A stretch of DNA of 20,462 nucleotides, taken from NCBI GenBank assembly GCA_937905985.1, contig CALCWC010000078.1:1-20462 (forward strand). Direction: 5' to 3'. Each line of letters starts with the position of its first letter. Positions within the stretch are counted from its first letter, which is position 1. The DNA comes from an uncultured Verrucomicrobiales bacterium (GTDB taxonomy: Bacteria > Verrucomicrobiota > Verrucomicrobiia > Verrucomicrobiales > Akkermansiaceae). The position numbers were made by a program, and so were the translations under genes. Positions 1-6,517 of this stretch are shown here, one piece after another. A model generated the notes under the pieces. The model saw only the letters and a program-made list of their open reading frames with translations. It searched no databases and was not told the origin of the DNA.

Positions 1-156
1 ACCCCGCGCATGCGGGGTGCTACCTTGCATCAAGCCCACGGTGAAAACCGTGGGGATATCCCCGCATGCGCTACAATTATCGGAACGCCGCCGAATGGCG
101 GTGTGGATTCATGCCAACGCATGCTCCACTCTGCGGCCCGTACCCGCAAACGTCAT
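1..156. other. Non-coding end region with small hairpins
   Basis: I see no convincing gene here. The stretch contains a palindrome at 1-18 (arms ACCCCGC/GCGGGGT around GCAT), a perfect hairpin at 35-54 (CCCACGGT, loop GAAA, ACCGTGGG), a GGGGATATCCCC palindrome directly after it, and a weak CCGCC/GGCGG hairpin near 90-104. None is followed by a T-run on either strand, so I do not call a terminator for the minus-strand DUF805 gene that ends at 157. The gene to the left, if there is one, lies outside the window. Confidence 0.5.
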
Positions 157-681
157 TTAGGCTTGCGGGCGCGTTCCGTTGGGCATGTGCCAGGAGGGCA
201 TGACCAGCTGCACCAGGATGTAGATGCAGAAGAGGAAGGTGATGAACCACCCGGCCATGGAGAGCAGGCAGAGCAGCTCGTTCGGCCCGTCCACCGACTT
301 GATGGTGCCTTCAAACAGGAAACCCGTGTAGATGCTCAGCGCGGTGGTGACGGCGGGAGCCAGGAGCCACCAGCCGCTGTGTTGGGTGTCGTGCAGGCGG
401 CGCACCGCCGCGGCCAGCAGAGCCAGCAGCACCCACGCGCCCAGCGCTTGCAGGATACGCCCCGCCACGGTGGCCACCATCTGCACATCCAATCCCGCGG
501 TTTGGCAGACGGACCACACCAGCTCCATACCGTACGCCAGGCATGCGGCGAAAAGCACGTAGCCCCAGAACTCGCGGCGTGCGGCGCATCCGCAGAAACG
601 CCATGTGTGAGAGAAAGCATACCAGGCGTCCTCCCAGAGGTTGCCCTCGACGTTCTGTTCGCTAGATAAATCCTGTTCCAT
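157..681 (-). CDS. DUF805 family inner-membrane protein
   Basis: A 174-residue membrane protein of the DUF805 family (YhaH/YhaI-like), whose biochemical function is not established. The family hallmarks are visible: an RREFW motif before the first membrane segment (about residues 35-39), the RRLHDTQHSGWW motif between helices (about 93-104), and about four hydrophobic segments (roughly 40-60, 72-92, 104-122 and 137-160). The length is close to the usual 110-180 residues, with a longer acidic N-terminus. The ATG at 681 is the only sensible start; no clear Shine-Dalgarno precedes it and a possible promoter sits within 40 nt. It lies 83 nt downstream of the J-domain gene on the same strand, so it could be read from its own promoter or by read-through. 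Family assignment is firm; the role is unknown. Confidence 0.85.
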   Translation of the reverse strand: MEQDLSSEQNVEGNLWEDAWYAFSHTWRFCGCAARREFWGYVLFAACLAYGMELVWSVCQTAGLDVQMVATVAGRILQALGAWVLLALLAAAVRRLHDTQHSGWWLLAPAVTTALSIYTGFLFEGTIKSVDGPNELLCLLSMAGWFITFLFCIYILVQLVMPSWHMPNGTRPQA

Positions 682-691
682 AAGTCTCTAC

Positions 692-718
692 CCTATATAA
701 GCCGTTTTGGGCGATTTT
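692..718 (-). promoter_or_regulatory. Weak candidate promoter for the DUF805 gene
   Basis: Reading the minus strand, a TTCACA box is followed after 19 bp by TATATA, which lies 12 nt before the DUF805 ATG. The spacing is longer than optimal. The region just upstream (about 719-750) is very A/T-rich, with oligo-A and oligo-T tracts that could act as an UP-like element or as U-rich read-out from the J-domain gene. Inference only. Confidence 0.3.
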
Positions 719-764
719 TGTGAAACTTTTTTGAAAAAAAAGCAAAAAAATGGCGGGAGGGTAC

Positions 765-1589
765 TCATTCCGGCTGGGCGGCGCGGATGACGGGCGGGTT
801 GGTATCCTCCGCGGGAGGCGGCGCGGTGTTGGTGAAGCGTTTCAGGTAGTCCGCGGCCTTGGGGTGACCGTTGGCGGCGGCTTTCTGCCACCATTCATGC
901 GCGGCAGGGCGGTCCGCCTCCACACCCATGCCGGAATAGAGGATGAGGCCGAGCTTGAACTGGGCTTCCGCATCGCCGGCCTCCGCCTGTAGGCGCAATT
1001 GTGCGATGGCATCCAGCGCGCGGGCGCGGATTTCCTCCGGCGAGAGGTCGTTCTGCGGCGGCTCCCAACTCGGCTCTTCGCTGCCGCTCATCATCTGGCA
1101 AGATTTGCACACGGCGGGAACAAAAAGCGCCGCCGCCGCGGCGTAGAACGCCATGAGGTGCCACATGCTCACCTTGCGATTGCGCCCCAGGAAGAACAGG
1201 CTGGGACGCGGCGACGTGTAGGCGCGCCTCCCGCGGTTGCGCTCGCGTTCCCGCTCCCTTTCGCGCTGGTTGCGGCGGTTGGCGCGGTCTTCGCGGCGCT
1301 CGCGCCCGTGGCGGGCGGAGACACGAATGTTGCGGCGCATGGCGGCCAGTTCCGGCGCGCCTGCGTACTTGCGGTCGCGCTCGCAGTCGGCATCGTAGAG
1401 CTCGCGCTCGTAGGGGTCGCTCAGGATGCGGTAGGCCTCCACAATGGCCTTGAAACGCTCCTCCGCGGCGGGGTCGCCCCCGTTGCGGTCCGGGTGGAAT
1501 TTCTTGGCCTGCCTACGGAATGCGGATTTCAGCTCATCCTGGGTGACGGAGGGGGTGACATCCAAAAGCTGGTAGAGGTCGTTACGCAT
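765..1589 (-). CDS. J-domain / Sel1-repeat single-pass membrane protein
   Basis: A 274-residue fusion protein. Residues 1-70 form a J domain with the HPD tripeptide at 32-34, the signature that stimulates the ATPase of DnaK-type Hsp70. Residues about 83-122 are a very Arg/Glu-rich, probably helical and highly charged stretch. One hydrophobic segment (about 141-161) should span the membrane. A Sel1/TPR-like repeat follows at about 206-241, and the tail is Pro-rich. By the positive-inside rule the J domain faces the cytoplasm and the Sel1 repeat the periplasm. The ATG at 1589 overlaps the end of the upstream SDR-like gene by 8 nt, so translation is probably coupled. There are no G/F or Cys-rich zinc domains, so it is not DnaJ itself but a class III (type C) J protein. 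The likely role is to recruit DnaK to the membrane; the client is unknown. Confidence 0.85.
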   Translation of the reverse strand: MRNDLYQLLDVTPSVTQDELKSAFRRQAKKFHPDRNGGDPAAEERFKAIVEAYRILSDPYERELYDADCERDRKYAGAPELAAMRRNIRVSARHGRERREDRANRRNQRERERERERNRGRRAYTSPRPSLFFLGRNRKVSMWHLMAFYAAAAALFVPAVCKSCQMMSGSEEPSWEPPQNDLSPEEIRARALDAIAQLRLQAEAGDAEAQFKLGLILYSGMGVEADRPAAHEWWQKAAANGHPKAADYLKRFTNTAPPPAEDTNPPVIRAAQPE

Positions 1590-2340
1590 GGCATTCGCTG
1601 GTCACAAATTCAGCAAAGGAGTTCTGCGGGACCCAACCGAGCGCACGGATGGCGGAGCTATCGGCAGCATCACAACGGCATCCGCGGTGGGAGGGCGCGG
1701 CATCCGCATTCGCGGCCGGCACACCCGTCAAGCGCTCCATCAGGGCGTACGCCTCCGCCTTGGAAAAACTTTCCCCGCACACGGTGTAGCGGCGGGATTC
1801 GCCAACCGAAGCCAATATCAGCAGCGCGCTCACGGCATCCTGCACGTGCAGGTAGCTCAGCATGCGCTCCGGCGCACCCGCCAGCTTGGGTTCACCGGCC
1901 AGGTGGCGGCGCAGCAGCTCGCAGCGTCCCGGCCCGTACAGAGCGGAAAGGCGCGCCACCACACCGCCGCGAGCCAGCACGGCATCCTCCGCCGCGCGCA
2001 AGATTTGCTGGCGCTCGCCTTCCGCGTGCTCCACGGAGGTGGACGAGCAGAACACCACGCGCACATGCGGCGGCAGCGCGGACACCACATCCGCATACGC
2101 GCGACGGTAGGCGGCAGCATCCCCGCCATGCGTGGCGGTGCAGCAGAACACCCATTCCGGGGGCATCAGCCCAGCCGCCTGCGCCAGCACTGCCCGATCC
2201 ACGGCATCGCCCTGCACATCCGCGGGGGCGGCGCAGTCGATACCGACGGCATGCGGCAGCGTACGCAGCAGCTGCGCGCCCAGGAAGCCTGTGCCGATAA
2301 CCCACGCGGGGCGCGGTTCCGTATGGGGAGGGATAGACAT
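1582..2340 (-). CDS. SDR/NAD(P)-dependent epimerase-like protein (YeeZ-like)
   Basis: About 252 residues in the extended-SDR (NAD-dependent epimerase/dehydratase) fold. The nucleotide-binding loop GTGFLG is at residues 16-21; further family landmarks are FCSSTSVE, ARLSALYGPGR and the C-terminal RALGW segment. The classic YxxxK catalytic pair is not evident, as in the YeeZ-like branch, so catalysis is uncertain. An ATG six codons upstream exists, but I prefer the one at 2340 because it overlaps the ispD stop as TGATG, typical of translational coupling. It lies between ispD and the J-domain gene, overlapping both. The substrate cannot be told from sequence, and its position beside ispD does not prove a role in isoprenoid synthesis. 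Confidence 0.75.
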   Translation of the reverse strand: MSIPPHTEPRPAWVIGTGFLGAQLLRTLPHAVGIDCAAPADVQGDAVDRAVLAQAAGLMPPEWVFCCTATHGGDAAAYRRAYADVVSALPPHVRVVFCSSTSVEHAEGERQQILRAAEDAVLARGGVVARLSALYGPGRCELLRRHLAGEPKLAGAPERMLSYLHVQDAVSALLILASVGESRRYTVCGESFSKAEAYALMERLTGVPAANADAAPSHRGCRCDAADSSAIRALGWVPQNSFAEFVTSECHA

Positions 2341-3008
2341 CACGCGCGGTGTTTCCAAATCAGTTCGGCCAGTTCCAAATCACCGGGCAGGGTGATTTTC
2401 ATGTTGGCGCCCACCTGCACCAGGCGAGTCTGCACGCCCGCGGCCTCCACGGCGGACACCTCGTCTGTAACCGCCAGCCCGCGCGCCTTCACCAGCTTGT
2501 AGGCATCCTGCAGCAGGGCGAGCTTGAAAATCTGCGGTGTCTCCATGCCCCACAAGTGCTCGCGGCTCACGGCCTCCGGCAGGGAGAAATCATGTTCGTC
2601 CGCGCGCTTGAGCGTGTCCACCACGGGATGCGCGCATGCGGCGGCACCGGACTCCCTCGCGGCTTCCGCGCAGCGGCGGATGCCCTCCGCGGTGATGAGC
2701 GGGCGAGCACCATCGTGCACGGCCACCAAATCCGTCCCGCCCGGCAGGGCTTCCAAGCCCGCCGCCACGGAATCCTGGCGCTCCGCCCCGCCATCCACGC
2801 GCATCACGGGAACGGGAAACGACGCCGATGCCAGCCCGGTGGCCTCCCACCGCTCCGGCGGACACACCACCACCACGGCATCGCAGCCCGCGGACACGAA
2901 GGCGTCCACGCTGCGGCGCAGCACGGGCACGCCGTCCAGTGTGGCGGAGAGCTTGTCGAACCCGGCGCGGCGGCCGCTACCTGCGGCTACAATGACGGCG
3001 CAGAACAT
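2340..3008 (-). CDS. ispD: 2-C-methyl-D-erythritol 4-phosphate cytidylyltransferase (IspD)
   Basis: IspD transfers CMP from CTP to methylerythritol 4-phosphate, the third step of the MEP isoprenoid pathway, in the cytoplasm. The 222-residue length is typical. Visible motifs are the N-terminal CTP-binding loop AAGSGRR (8-14) with Lys19 after it, ERQDSV, VHDGARP, the TLKR segment, TPQ, TDE and the C-terminal NMKITLPGDLELAE. The start is 8 nt after the YqeY-like stop codon and the stop overlaps the next gene, so it is the second gene of a four-gene minus-strand operon. The polyprenyl synthase at 18179 on the other strand uses the downstream products of the same pathway. There is no fusion to IspF. 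Confidence 0.95.
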   Translation of the reverse strand: MFCAVIVAAGSGRRAGFDKLSATLDGVPVLRRSVDAFVSAGCDAVVVVCPPERWEATGLASASFPVPVMRVDGGAERQDSVAAGLEALPGGTDLVAVHDGARPLITAEGIRRCAEAARESGAAACAHPVVDTLKRADEHDFSLPEAVSREHLWGMETPQIFKLALLQDAYKLVKARGLAVTDEVSAVEAAGVQTRLVQVGANMKITLPGDLELAELIWKHRA

Positions 3009-3016
3009 GGCGGCAT

Positions 3017-3472
3017 TCAGGAAAGCTTGGAACCCACCAGCCGGGAGAGCAGCTTGCCGGGGGCGCGCCCCTCCGTGCGGGCCTGCATCTCCTTCATCAC
3101 GCGGCCCATGTCCTTCTTGGTGACCGCACCCAGCTCCGCTATCACGGCCTCCAGGACGGGCAGGATTTCCGCCTCGGTCATCTCCTTGGGCAGGAAAGCG
3201 GAGAGCACGCCGATTTCCGCGCGCTCCTTGTCCGCGGCATCCGCGCGGCCAGCCTGCTCGAACATGGCGATGGAGTCCTCACGCTGCTTGATTTGCTTGC
3301 GGATGACGTTCATCACCTCGGTGGCGGGCAGCTCGTCGTGCACGTTGCCCTTGGCAATCTGGGCGTTCTGGAGCGCGGTCTTGAGCCCGCGCAGCGCACC
3401 CAGCGCCACGGAGTCCTTCCCGCGCATCGCGGCCTTCATCTGTTCCGTGATTTCCTCGTAGATAGTTGCCAT
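3017..3472 (-). CDS. YqeY / GatB-YqeY domain protein
   Basis: A 151-residue GatB/YqeY-type protein: helical, with the family landmarks MKAAMRGKD near the N-terminus, LRGLKTALQNAQI, VIRKQIKQREDSI, LPKEMTEAEI and a C-terminal GRVMKEM segment. YqeY proteins resemble the tRNA-binding tail of the GatB amidotransferase subunit; their cellular role is not settled. I chose the ATG at 3472, not the one at 3487, for two reasons: MATIYEEI matches the family's N-terminus, and the upstream ATG lies inside the apparent -10 box. No Shine-Dalgarno is needed if the mRNA is nearly leaderless. It heads the operon with ispD, the SDR-like gene and the J-domain gene. Confidence 0.88.
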   Translation of the reverse strand: MATIYEEITEQMKAAMRGKDSVALGALRGLKTALQNAQIAKGNVHDELPATEVMNVIRKQIKQREDSIAMFEQAGRADAADKERAEIGVLSAFLPKEMTEAEILPVLEAVIAELGAVTKKDMGRVMKEMQARTEGRAPGKLLSRLVGSKLS

Positions 3473-3481
3473 AGCCCAACC

Positions 3482-3510
3482 ATTCAACCACGTTCCCCCT
3501 CATCTTTCAA
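3482..3510 (-). promoter_or_regulatory. Promoter of the YqeY-ispD operon
   Basis: On the minus strand TTGAAA (3505-3510) is followed after exactly 17 bp by TTGAAT (3482-3487), and the ATG at 3472 comes 9 nt later. Transcription would begin within about 3 nt of the start codon, giving a nearly leaderless mRNA. A CGCAATTGCG palindrome at 3513-3522 lies just upstream of the -35 box and could be an operator. Confidence 0.55.
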
Positions 3511-3598
3511 GCCGCAATTGCGTTCTTGCGCGCGATGAGCGAGAACAGTTTCCGGGAGCTGTTGCCTTTCCGCCCCCTCTCCGATAGGCCTATGGTGT

Positions 3599-4690
3599 TT
3601 AGTCGGCGTCGTTGATGTGGTCAATCAACTGGCGGAGACGCGCGTAGTTCCGCATGCCGAAGGTGAAGCGGACGCGGGGGAGGCAGCCAAGGAGCGGGTC
3701 GGGGTCGGCGGGGTCGTTGGCCTGCTGGACAAGGTCGTTCTGCTCGATGATGTCGGCGAAGTCGTGGCGTCCCCAATCGAGGTTTTCCTCGGAGAGCATG
3801 GAGTTCATGCGGATGACAATCTGCGGGCCGTCGTAGTAGTAGGAGTGGAAGCGGCTGTAGAAATGGGCGATGTGCTGGTAAGCCTCCTCCGCGCTGGTGC
3901 TGTGGTGCAGCAGGCACTGGTCCTCCTTGGAGATGAGGCCGGCCTCCTCCAGTTCCTTGACAACGAAGTTGGCCCAGCGGCGCCAGAAGGTTTCCTCCGG
4001 GGTGTCCAGCAGGACGATGGGGAAGATGGTGCTCTTGCCGGTCTGGATGAGGGTGATGCACTCGTAGATTTCATCCATGGTGCCGAATCCGCCGGGGAAT
4101 GCGACGAGGGCATCGCTCTGCTTGATGAGGTTGAGCTTCCTGGTGAAGAAGTACAGGAAGTTCATGAGGTGGCCGCTGTCCTTGATGGCGTGGTTGGGCT
4201 CCTGCTCGAAGGGGAGTGTGATGTTGAGGCCGAAGGAGCGCTCGCCGGTGGCACCCTCGTTGCAGGCCTGCATGATGCCGGGGCCGCCGCCGGTGATAAC
4301 CATGAACCCCTTGTCCGCGCAGAGCTTGGAGAAGTCGTACGCGAGCTTGTACTGCGGGTCGTCCTCGGGAATGCGCGCCGAGCCGAAGCAGGTGACCTTA
4401 CGGATATCTCGGTACGGCAGGAACAGCTTTTCCGCGTTGTACATCTCGTCCAGCGTGCTGTTCATGATGTCCAGGTCATGCCCTTCCAGATTGCTTTGCG
4501 CAGCGTTCATGACGGTGGCAAGCAGCTGGAGCACGATGTCGGGGTCGTGCTCGCCGCAGAAGCGGCGCGAGAGGTCGTACAGGTTGGCATCCAGCACGGG
4601 GTTGCCGGTCTTGACGGGGATTTGCGTGCTGGAGTGGGATTCAGCCCTACTGTTAATGTCGCGCGCGGCGAGCCTGGGAGTCTGTTCCAT
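3599..4690 (-). CDS. LOG family protein (TIGR00730-type Rossmann fold)
   Basis: A 363-residue protein with a lysine-decarboxylase-like/LOG Rossmann domain. The family motifs are FGSAR (102-106), TGGGPGIM (133-140) and PGGFGTMDE (199-207), the last containing the Arg/Glu-type active-site loop region of nucleoside 5'-monophosphate phosphoribohydrolases. LOG proteins cleave cytokinin or purine nucleotides to the free base and ribose 5-phosphate. This is a long form with about 100 extra N-terminal and 80 extra C-terminal residues, as in E. coli PpnN-like enzymes, though homology to those flanks cannot be judged here. An in-frame GTG at 4726 has a fair GAGG upstream, but that GTG lies in the -35 box of a promoter whose -10 box is 7 nt before the ATG at 4690, so I choose 4690. 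The gene is monocistronic. The older label lysine decarboxylase is almost certainly wrong. Confidence 0.85.
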   Translation of the reverse strand: MEQTPRLAARDINSRAESHSSTQIPVKTGNPVLDANLYDLSRRFCGEHDPDIVLQLLATVMNAAQSNLEGHDLDIMNSTLDEMYNAEKLFLPYRDIRKVTCFGSARIPEDDPQYKLAYDFSKLCADKGFMVITGGGPGIMQACNEGATGERSFGLNITLPFEQEPNHAIKDSGHLMNFLYFFTRKLNLIKQSDALVAFPGGFGTMDEIYECITLIQTGKSTIFPIVLLDTPEETFWRRWANFVVKELEEAGLISKEDQCLLHHSTSAEEAYQHIAHFYSRFHSYYYDGPQIVIRMNSMLSEENLDWGRHDFADIIEQNDLVQQANDPADPDPLLGCLPRVRFTFGMRNYARLRQLIDHINDAD

Positions 4691-4697
4691 ACCCCAC

Positions 4698-4726
4698 ACT
4701 ATGCACCGAGCGCGGCGATTTGTCAC
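4698..4726 (-). promoter_or_regulatory. Promoter of the LOG-family gene (leaderless type)
   Basis: GTGACA (4721-4726, one mismatch to TTGACA), a 17-bp spacer and CATAGT (4698-4703), followed 7 nt later by the ATG at 4690. The expected transcription start coincides with the start codon. Confidence 0.6.
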
Positions 4727-4764
4727 GAAAAAAACACCTCACGCCACCTGATTGAAGGGAAACA

Positions 4765-6012
4765 TCAGATGGCGGAGATGGGAAGCGCGATGTTGTCGAA
4801 GCCCAACGGGAGAGCCTTGGGGATGTTGCAGATGATGACACCGCCGCCGAGCTTGAGGCGCCCGGTGGGGATGTGGCGCACGGCCGCGAGGTCGTCCAGC
4901 GAGGGCGTGCCGCTGAGCTTCACCTCAATGGGGTAGAGCACGCCGTTCTCCTCCAGCAGCATGTCCACCTCATGCCCCGCCTTGTCACGGAAGTAGCTGA
5001 TGCGGCAGGTGCGCCCGCAGTTGGCGTACCCGCGCAGCAGCTGGCTGAACACCCAGCTCTCCACGATGTGGCCGACCACCGGGCTGTTCCTCAGCTGACG
5101 GGCGGAGGTGATGCCGGCCAGCCAGGCGCACAGGCCGGAGTCCATGAAGTGCATCTTGGGCGTCTTCACCAGGCGCTTGGTGGAGTTGGTGTAGTACGGG
5201 CGCAGCATGGTGATGATGCCGGAGGTCTCCAGGATGGAAATCCAGCGTTTCGCCGTGCTCTGCGACAGCTCCGCGTCCTGCGCGACCTTGGCGTAGGAAA
5301 GCTGCTCGCCAGTGCGGAGGGCCAGGATGCGCATCAGGTTCAGGAACGCTCCCTTGTCGCCCACTTGCGTGAGCGCGCTCACATCGCGCTCCAGGTAGCT
5401 GTTCACATACGACTCGAAGAACACGTCCGACGGCATGCCGGGGTCGTTCACCATCTCCGGGTAGCCGCCGCGCAAGATGCGCTCGAAGAGCTCGTCCGTG
5501 GTGCAAGAGCGCATACCCGCCGCCGCAAGCGCAGGGTTGGCCGGGTCCAGGTAGCTGGCCTTGCCTCCCTTGCCGCAGCTCTCCCTCTGCGAGAGCGAGT
5601 AGAGCTCCAGCACGGCGATGCGTCCCGCCAGACTCTCCGACAGACCGTGCATCAGGTGGAACCTCTGCGACCCCGTCAGCCAGTACATCCCGTTGCGGCG
5701 GTTCGCATCCACCACCGCCTTGATGGAGCGCATCAGCGCGGGCGCGTATTGGATTTCATCAATGCACAGCGGCGTGCCGTATGCCCTCAAAAAGCCCTCC
5801 GGGTCTTGCTCCGCCATGCGCGCCGTCGCCACGCTGTCCAGCGACACATAGCGCATCCCCTTGGGCATGATGCGGCGCAGGAGCGTGGATTTTCCCACTT
5901 GACGCGCCCCCGTGAGCAACACGCACGGGAAATGCTCCGACACCATCTTCACCGTGTCGGTCATCGTTCGCTTCAAGTAGTCGACTTTCTTTGCCTTTGC
6001 TTTCGCTTTCAT
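4765..6012 (-). CDS. AAA ATPase with DUF4143 C-terminal domain
   Basis: A 415-residue ATPase of the widespread AAA_14-DUF4143 group, often scattered by horizontal transfer; its role is unknown. Walker A GARQVGKST is at 35-43 and Walker B LCIDEI at 82-87, followed by a sensor-like LTGSQ motif. The middle contains a winged-helix-like stretch (about 235-275). The C-terminal DUF4143 domain carries HEVD (347-350) and EVK (363-365), spaced like a PD-(D/E)XK nuclease core. The N-terminus is a Lys/Ala tract. The ATG at 6012 has the best ribosome site in the window (AGAGGG about 6 nt upstream), unlike most neighbours; a TTG further upstream is less likely. It is flanked by long palindromic non-coding DNA on its 5' side and has no partner gene, consistent with a mobile accessory gene. 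Confidence 0.88.
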   Translation of the reverse strand: MKAKAKAKKVDYLKRTMTDTVKMVSEHFPCVLLTGARQVGKSTLLRRIMPKGMRYVSLDSVATARMAEQDPEGFLRAYGTPLCIDEIQYAPALMRSIKAVVDANRRNGMYWLTGSQRFHLMHGLSESLAGRIAVLELYSLSQRESCGKGGKASYLDPANPALAAAGMRSCTTDELFERILRGGYPEMVNDPGMPSDVFFESYVNSYLERDVSALTQVGDKGAFLNLMRILALRTGEQLSYAKVAQDAELSQSTAKRWISILETSGIITMLRPYYTNSTKRLVKTPKMHFMDSGLCAWLAGITSARQLRNSPVVGHIVESWVFSQLLRGYANCGRTCRISYFRDKAGHEVDMLLEENGVLYPIEVKLSGTPSLDDLAAVRHIPTGRLKLGGGVIICNIPKALPLGFDNIALPISAI

Positions 6013-6126
6013 GGCTATCCCTCTCTTACCACCCTTCTCCTGCCCCGTCAAGGGGAATTTATAAAATCCTCCACTTTATGGCGCTTTTTCTGTTATATTA
6101 TGGCGGCGTTTCGACCATGATGTGGT

Positions 6127-6157
6127 GACAAATCCACCACAGCGTGGTGGATTTGTC
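6127..6157. repeat. Inverted repeat, 14-bp arms, copy 1
   Basis: GACAAATCCACCAC (6127-6140), a 3-nt spacer, and its perfect complement (6144-6157). The same arm sequence recurs at 6377-6403. It could be an operator, a mobile-element terminus or a REP-like hairpin. It lacks a real T-run, so a simple terminator is less likely. Confidence 0.8.
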
Positions 6158-6175
6158 CGCTTTTCCGCATCCCCC

Positions 6176-6219
6176 AAAACGCCTGAAAACCTAGTTGCCA
6201 TGCAGCTTGCAGGCGTTTT
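6176..6219. terminator. Stem AAAACGCCTG/CAGGCGTTTT, terminator-like
   Basis: A 10-bp stem (6176-6185 with 6210-6219) closes a 24-nt loop that includes a small TGCA hairpin (6201-6211); TTTTT follows on the plus strand. The shape is that of a bidirectional terminator, but no gene clearly ends here, so it may belong to a decayed element. Confidence 0.4.
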
Positions 6220-6376
6220 TACGCAAATTCGAGTTGAACAGCTTTTGCAAAAAAGTGAATTTTTGCCCAAACATCACCCGCGCTGAAAAATATCATCCTA
6301 TCCGTTCCCGAAGAAACCCATATCCGCAAGTTTTTTTCCACCCCAATCCACCGTCATTTCCACCACCCCATAACGG

Positions 6377-6403
6377 CAAATCCACCACGCCGTGGTGGAT
6401 TTG
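6377..6403. repeat. Inverted repeat, 13-bp arms, copy 2
   Basis: CAAATCCACCACG (6377-6389), one base, and its perfect complement (6391-6403). It has the same core as the palindrome at 6127-6157 with a different centre (C instead of AGC). Two palindromes of one family 250 bp apart suggest a dispersed repeat or the two ends of a relic element. Confidence 0.8.
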
Positions 6404-6412
6404 TCCAAATCA

Positions 6413-6438
6413 GCCCCATCCGCCAATGCGGATGGGGC
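6413..6438. terminator. Strong hairpin, possible ABC-F terminator
   Basis: GCCCCATCCGC (6413-6423), loop CAAT, and its perfect complement (6428-6438). It lies about 80 nt beyond the ABC-F stop codon on the minus strand; only TGATTTGG follows in that direction, so termination would be weak. A second hairpin GCGCGC-TAA-GCGCGC (6451-6465) lies between it and the gene. Confidence 0.4.
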
Positions 6439-6477
6439 CTGTGAAATTCCGCGCGCTAAGCGCGCCTAACTTTCCAA

Positions 6478-6508
6478 ATTGTAAATCGTCAATTGTCAAT
6501 CGTAAATC
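6478..6508. repeat. A/T-rich short-period repeat
   Basis: A string of related words (GTAAATCG, TCAATTGTCAAT, CGTAAATC) directly after the hairpins and 10 nt before the ABC-F stop codon. It forms part of the same composite spacer. No function is evident. Confidence 0.5.
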
Positions 6509-6517
6509 CGCATGTGG

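Larger units (their letters stand above)
6013..6517. other. 505-bp non-coding palindrome-rich spacer
   Basis: No gene is supported between the AAA ATPase start and the ABC-F stop. The stretch is a mosaic of inverted repeats (listed separately) with A/T-rich DNA between them. The short open frames crossing it are proline- and cysteine-rich, lack ribosome sites, and read through the palindromes. The AAA gene promoter must lie here: TTGACG (about 6046-6051) followed after 17 bp by TAAGAG is a weak candidate, and TATAAA lies about 50 nt upstream of the start. Confidence 0.6.

Noticed and set aside
3617..4936. 439-codon open frame on the plus strand
   Set aside because: It is a mirror of the LOG-family gene and the 3' end of the ATPase gene, with low-complexity Glu/Val/Gly composition.
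4873..6120. 415-codon open frame on the plus strand
   Set aside because: It is a mirror of the AAA ATPase gene, His/Arg/Val-rich, with no recognisable domain.
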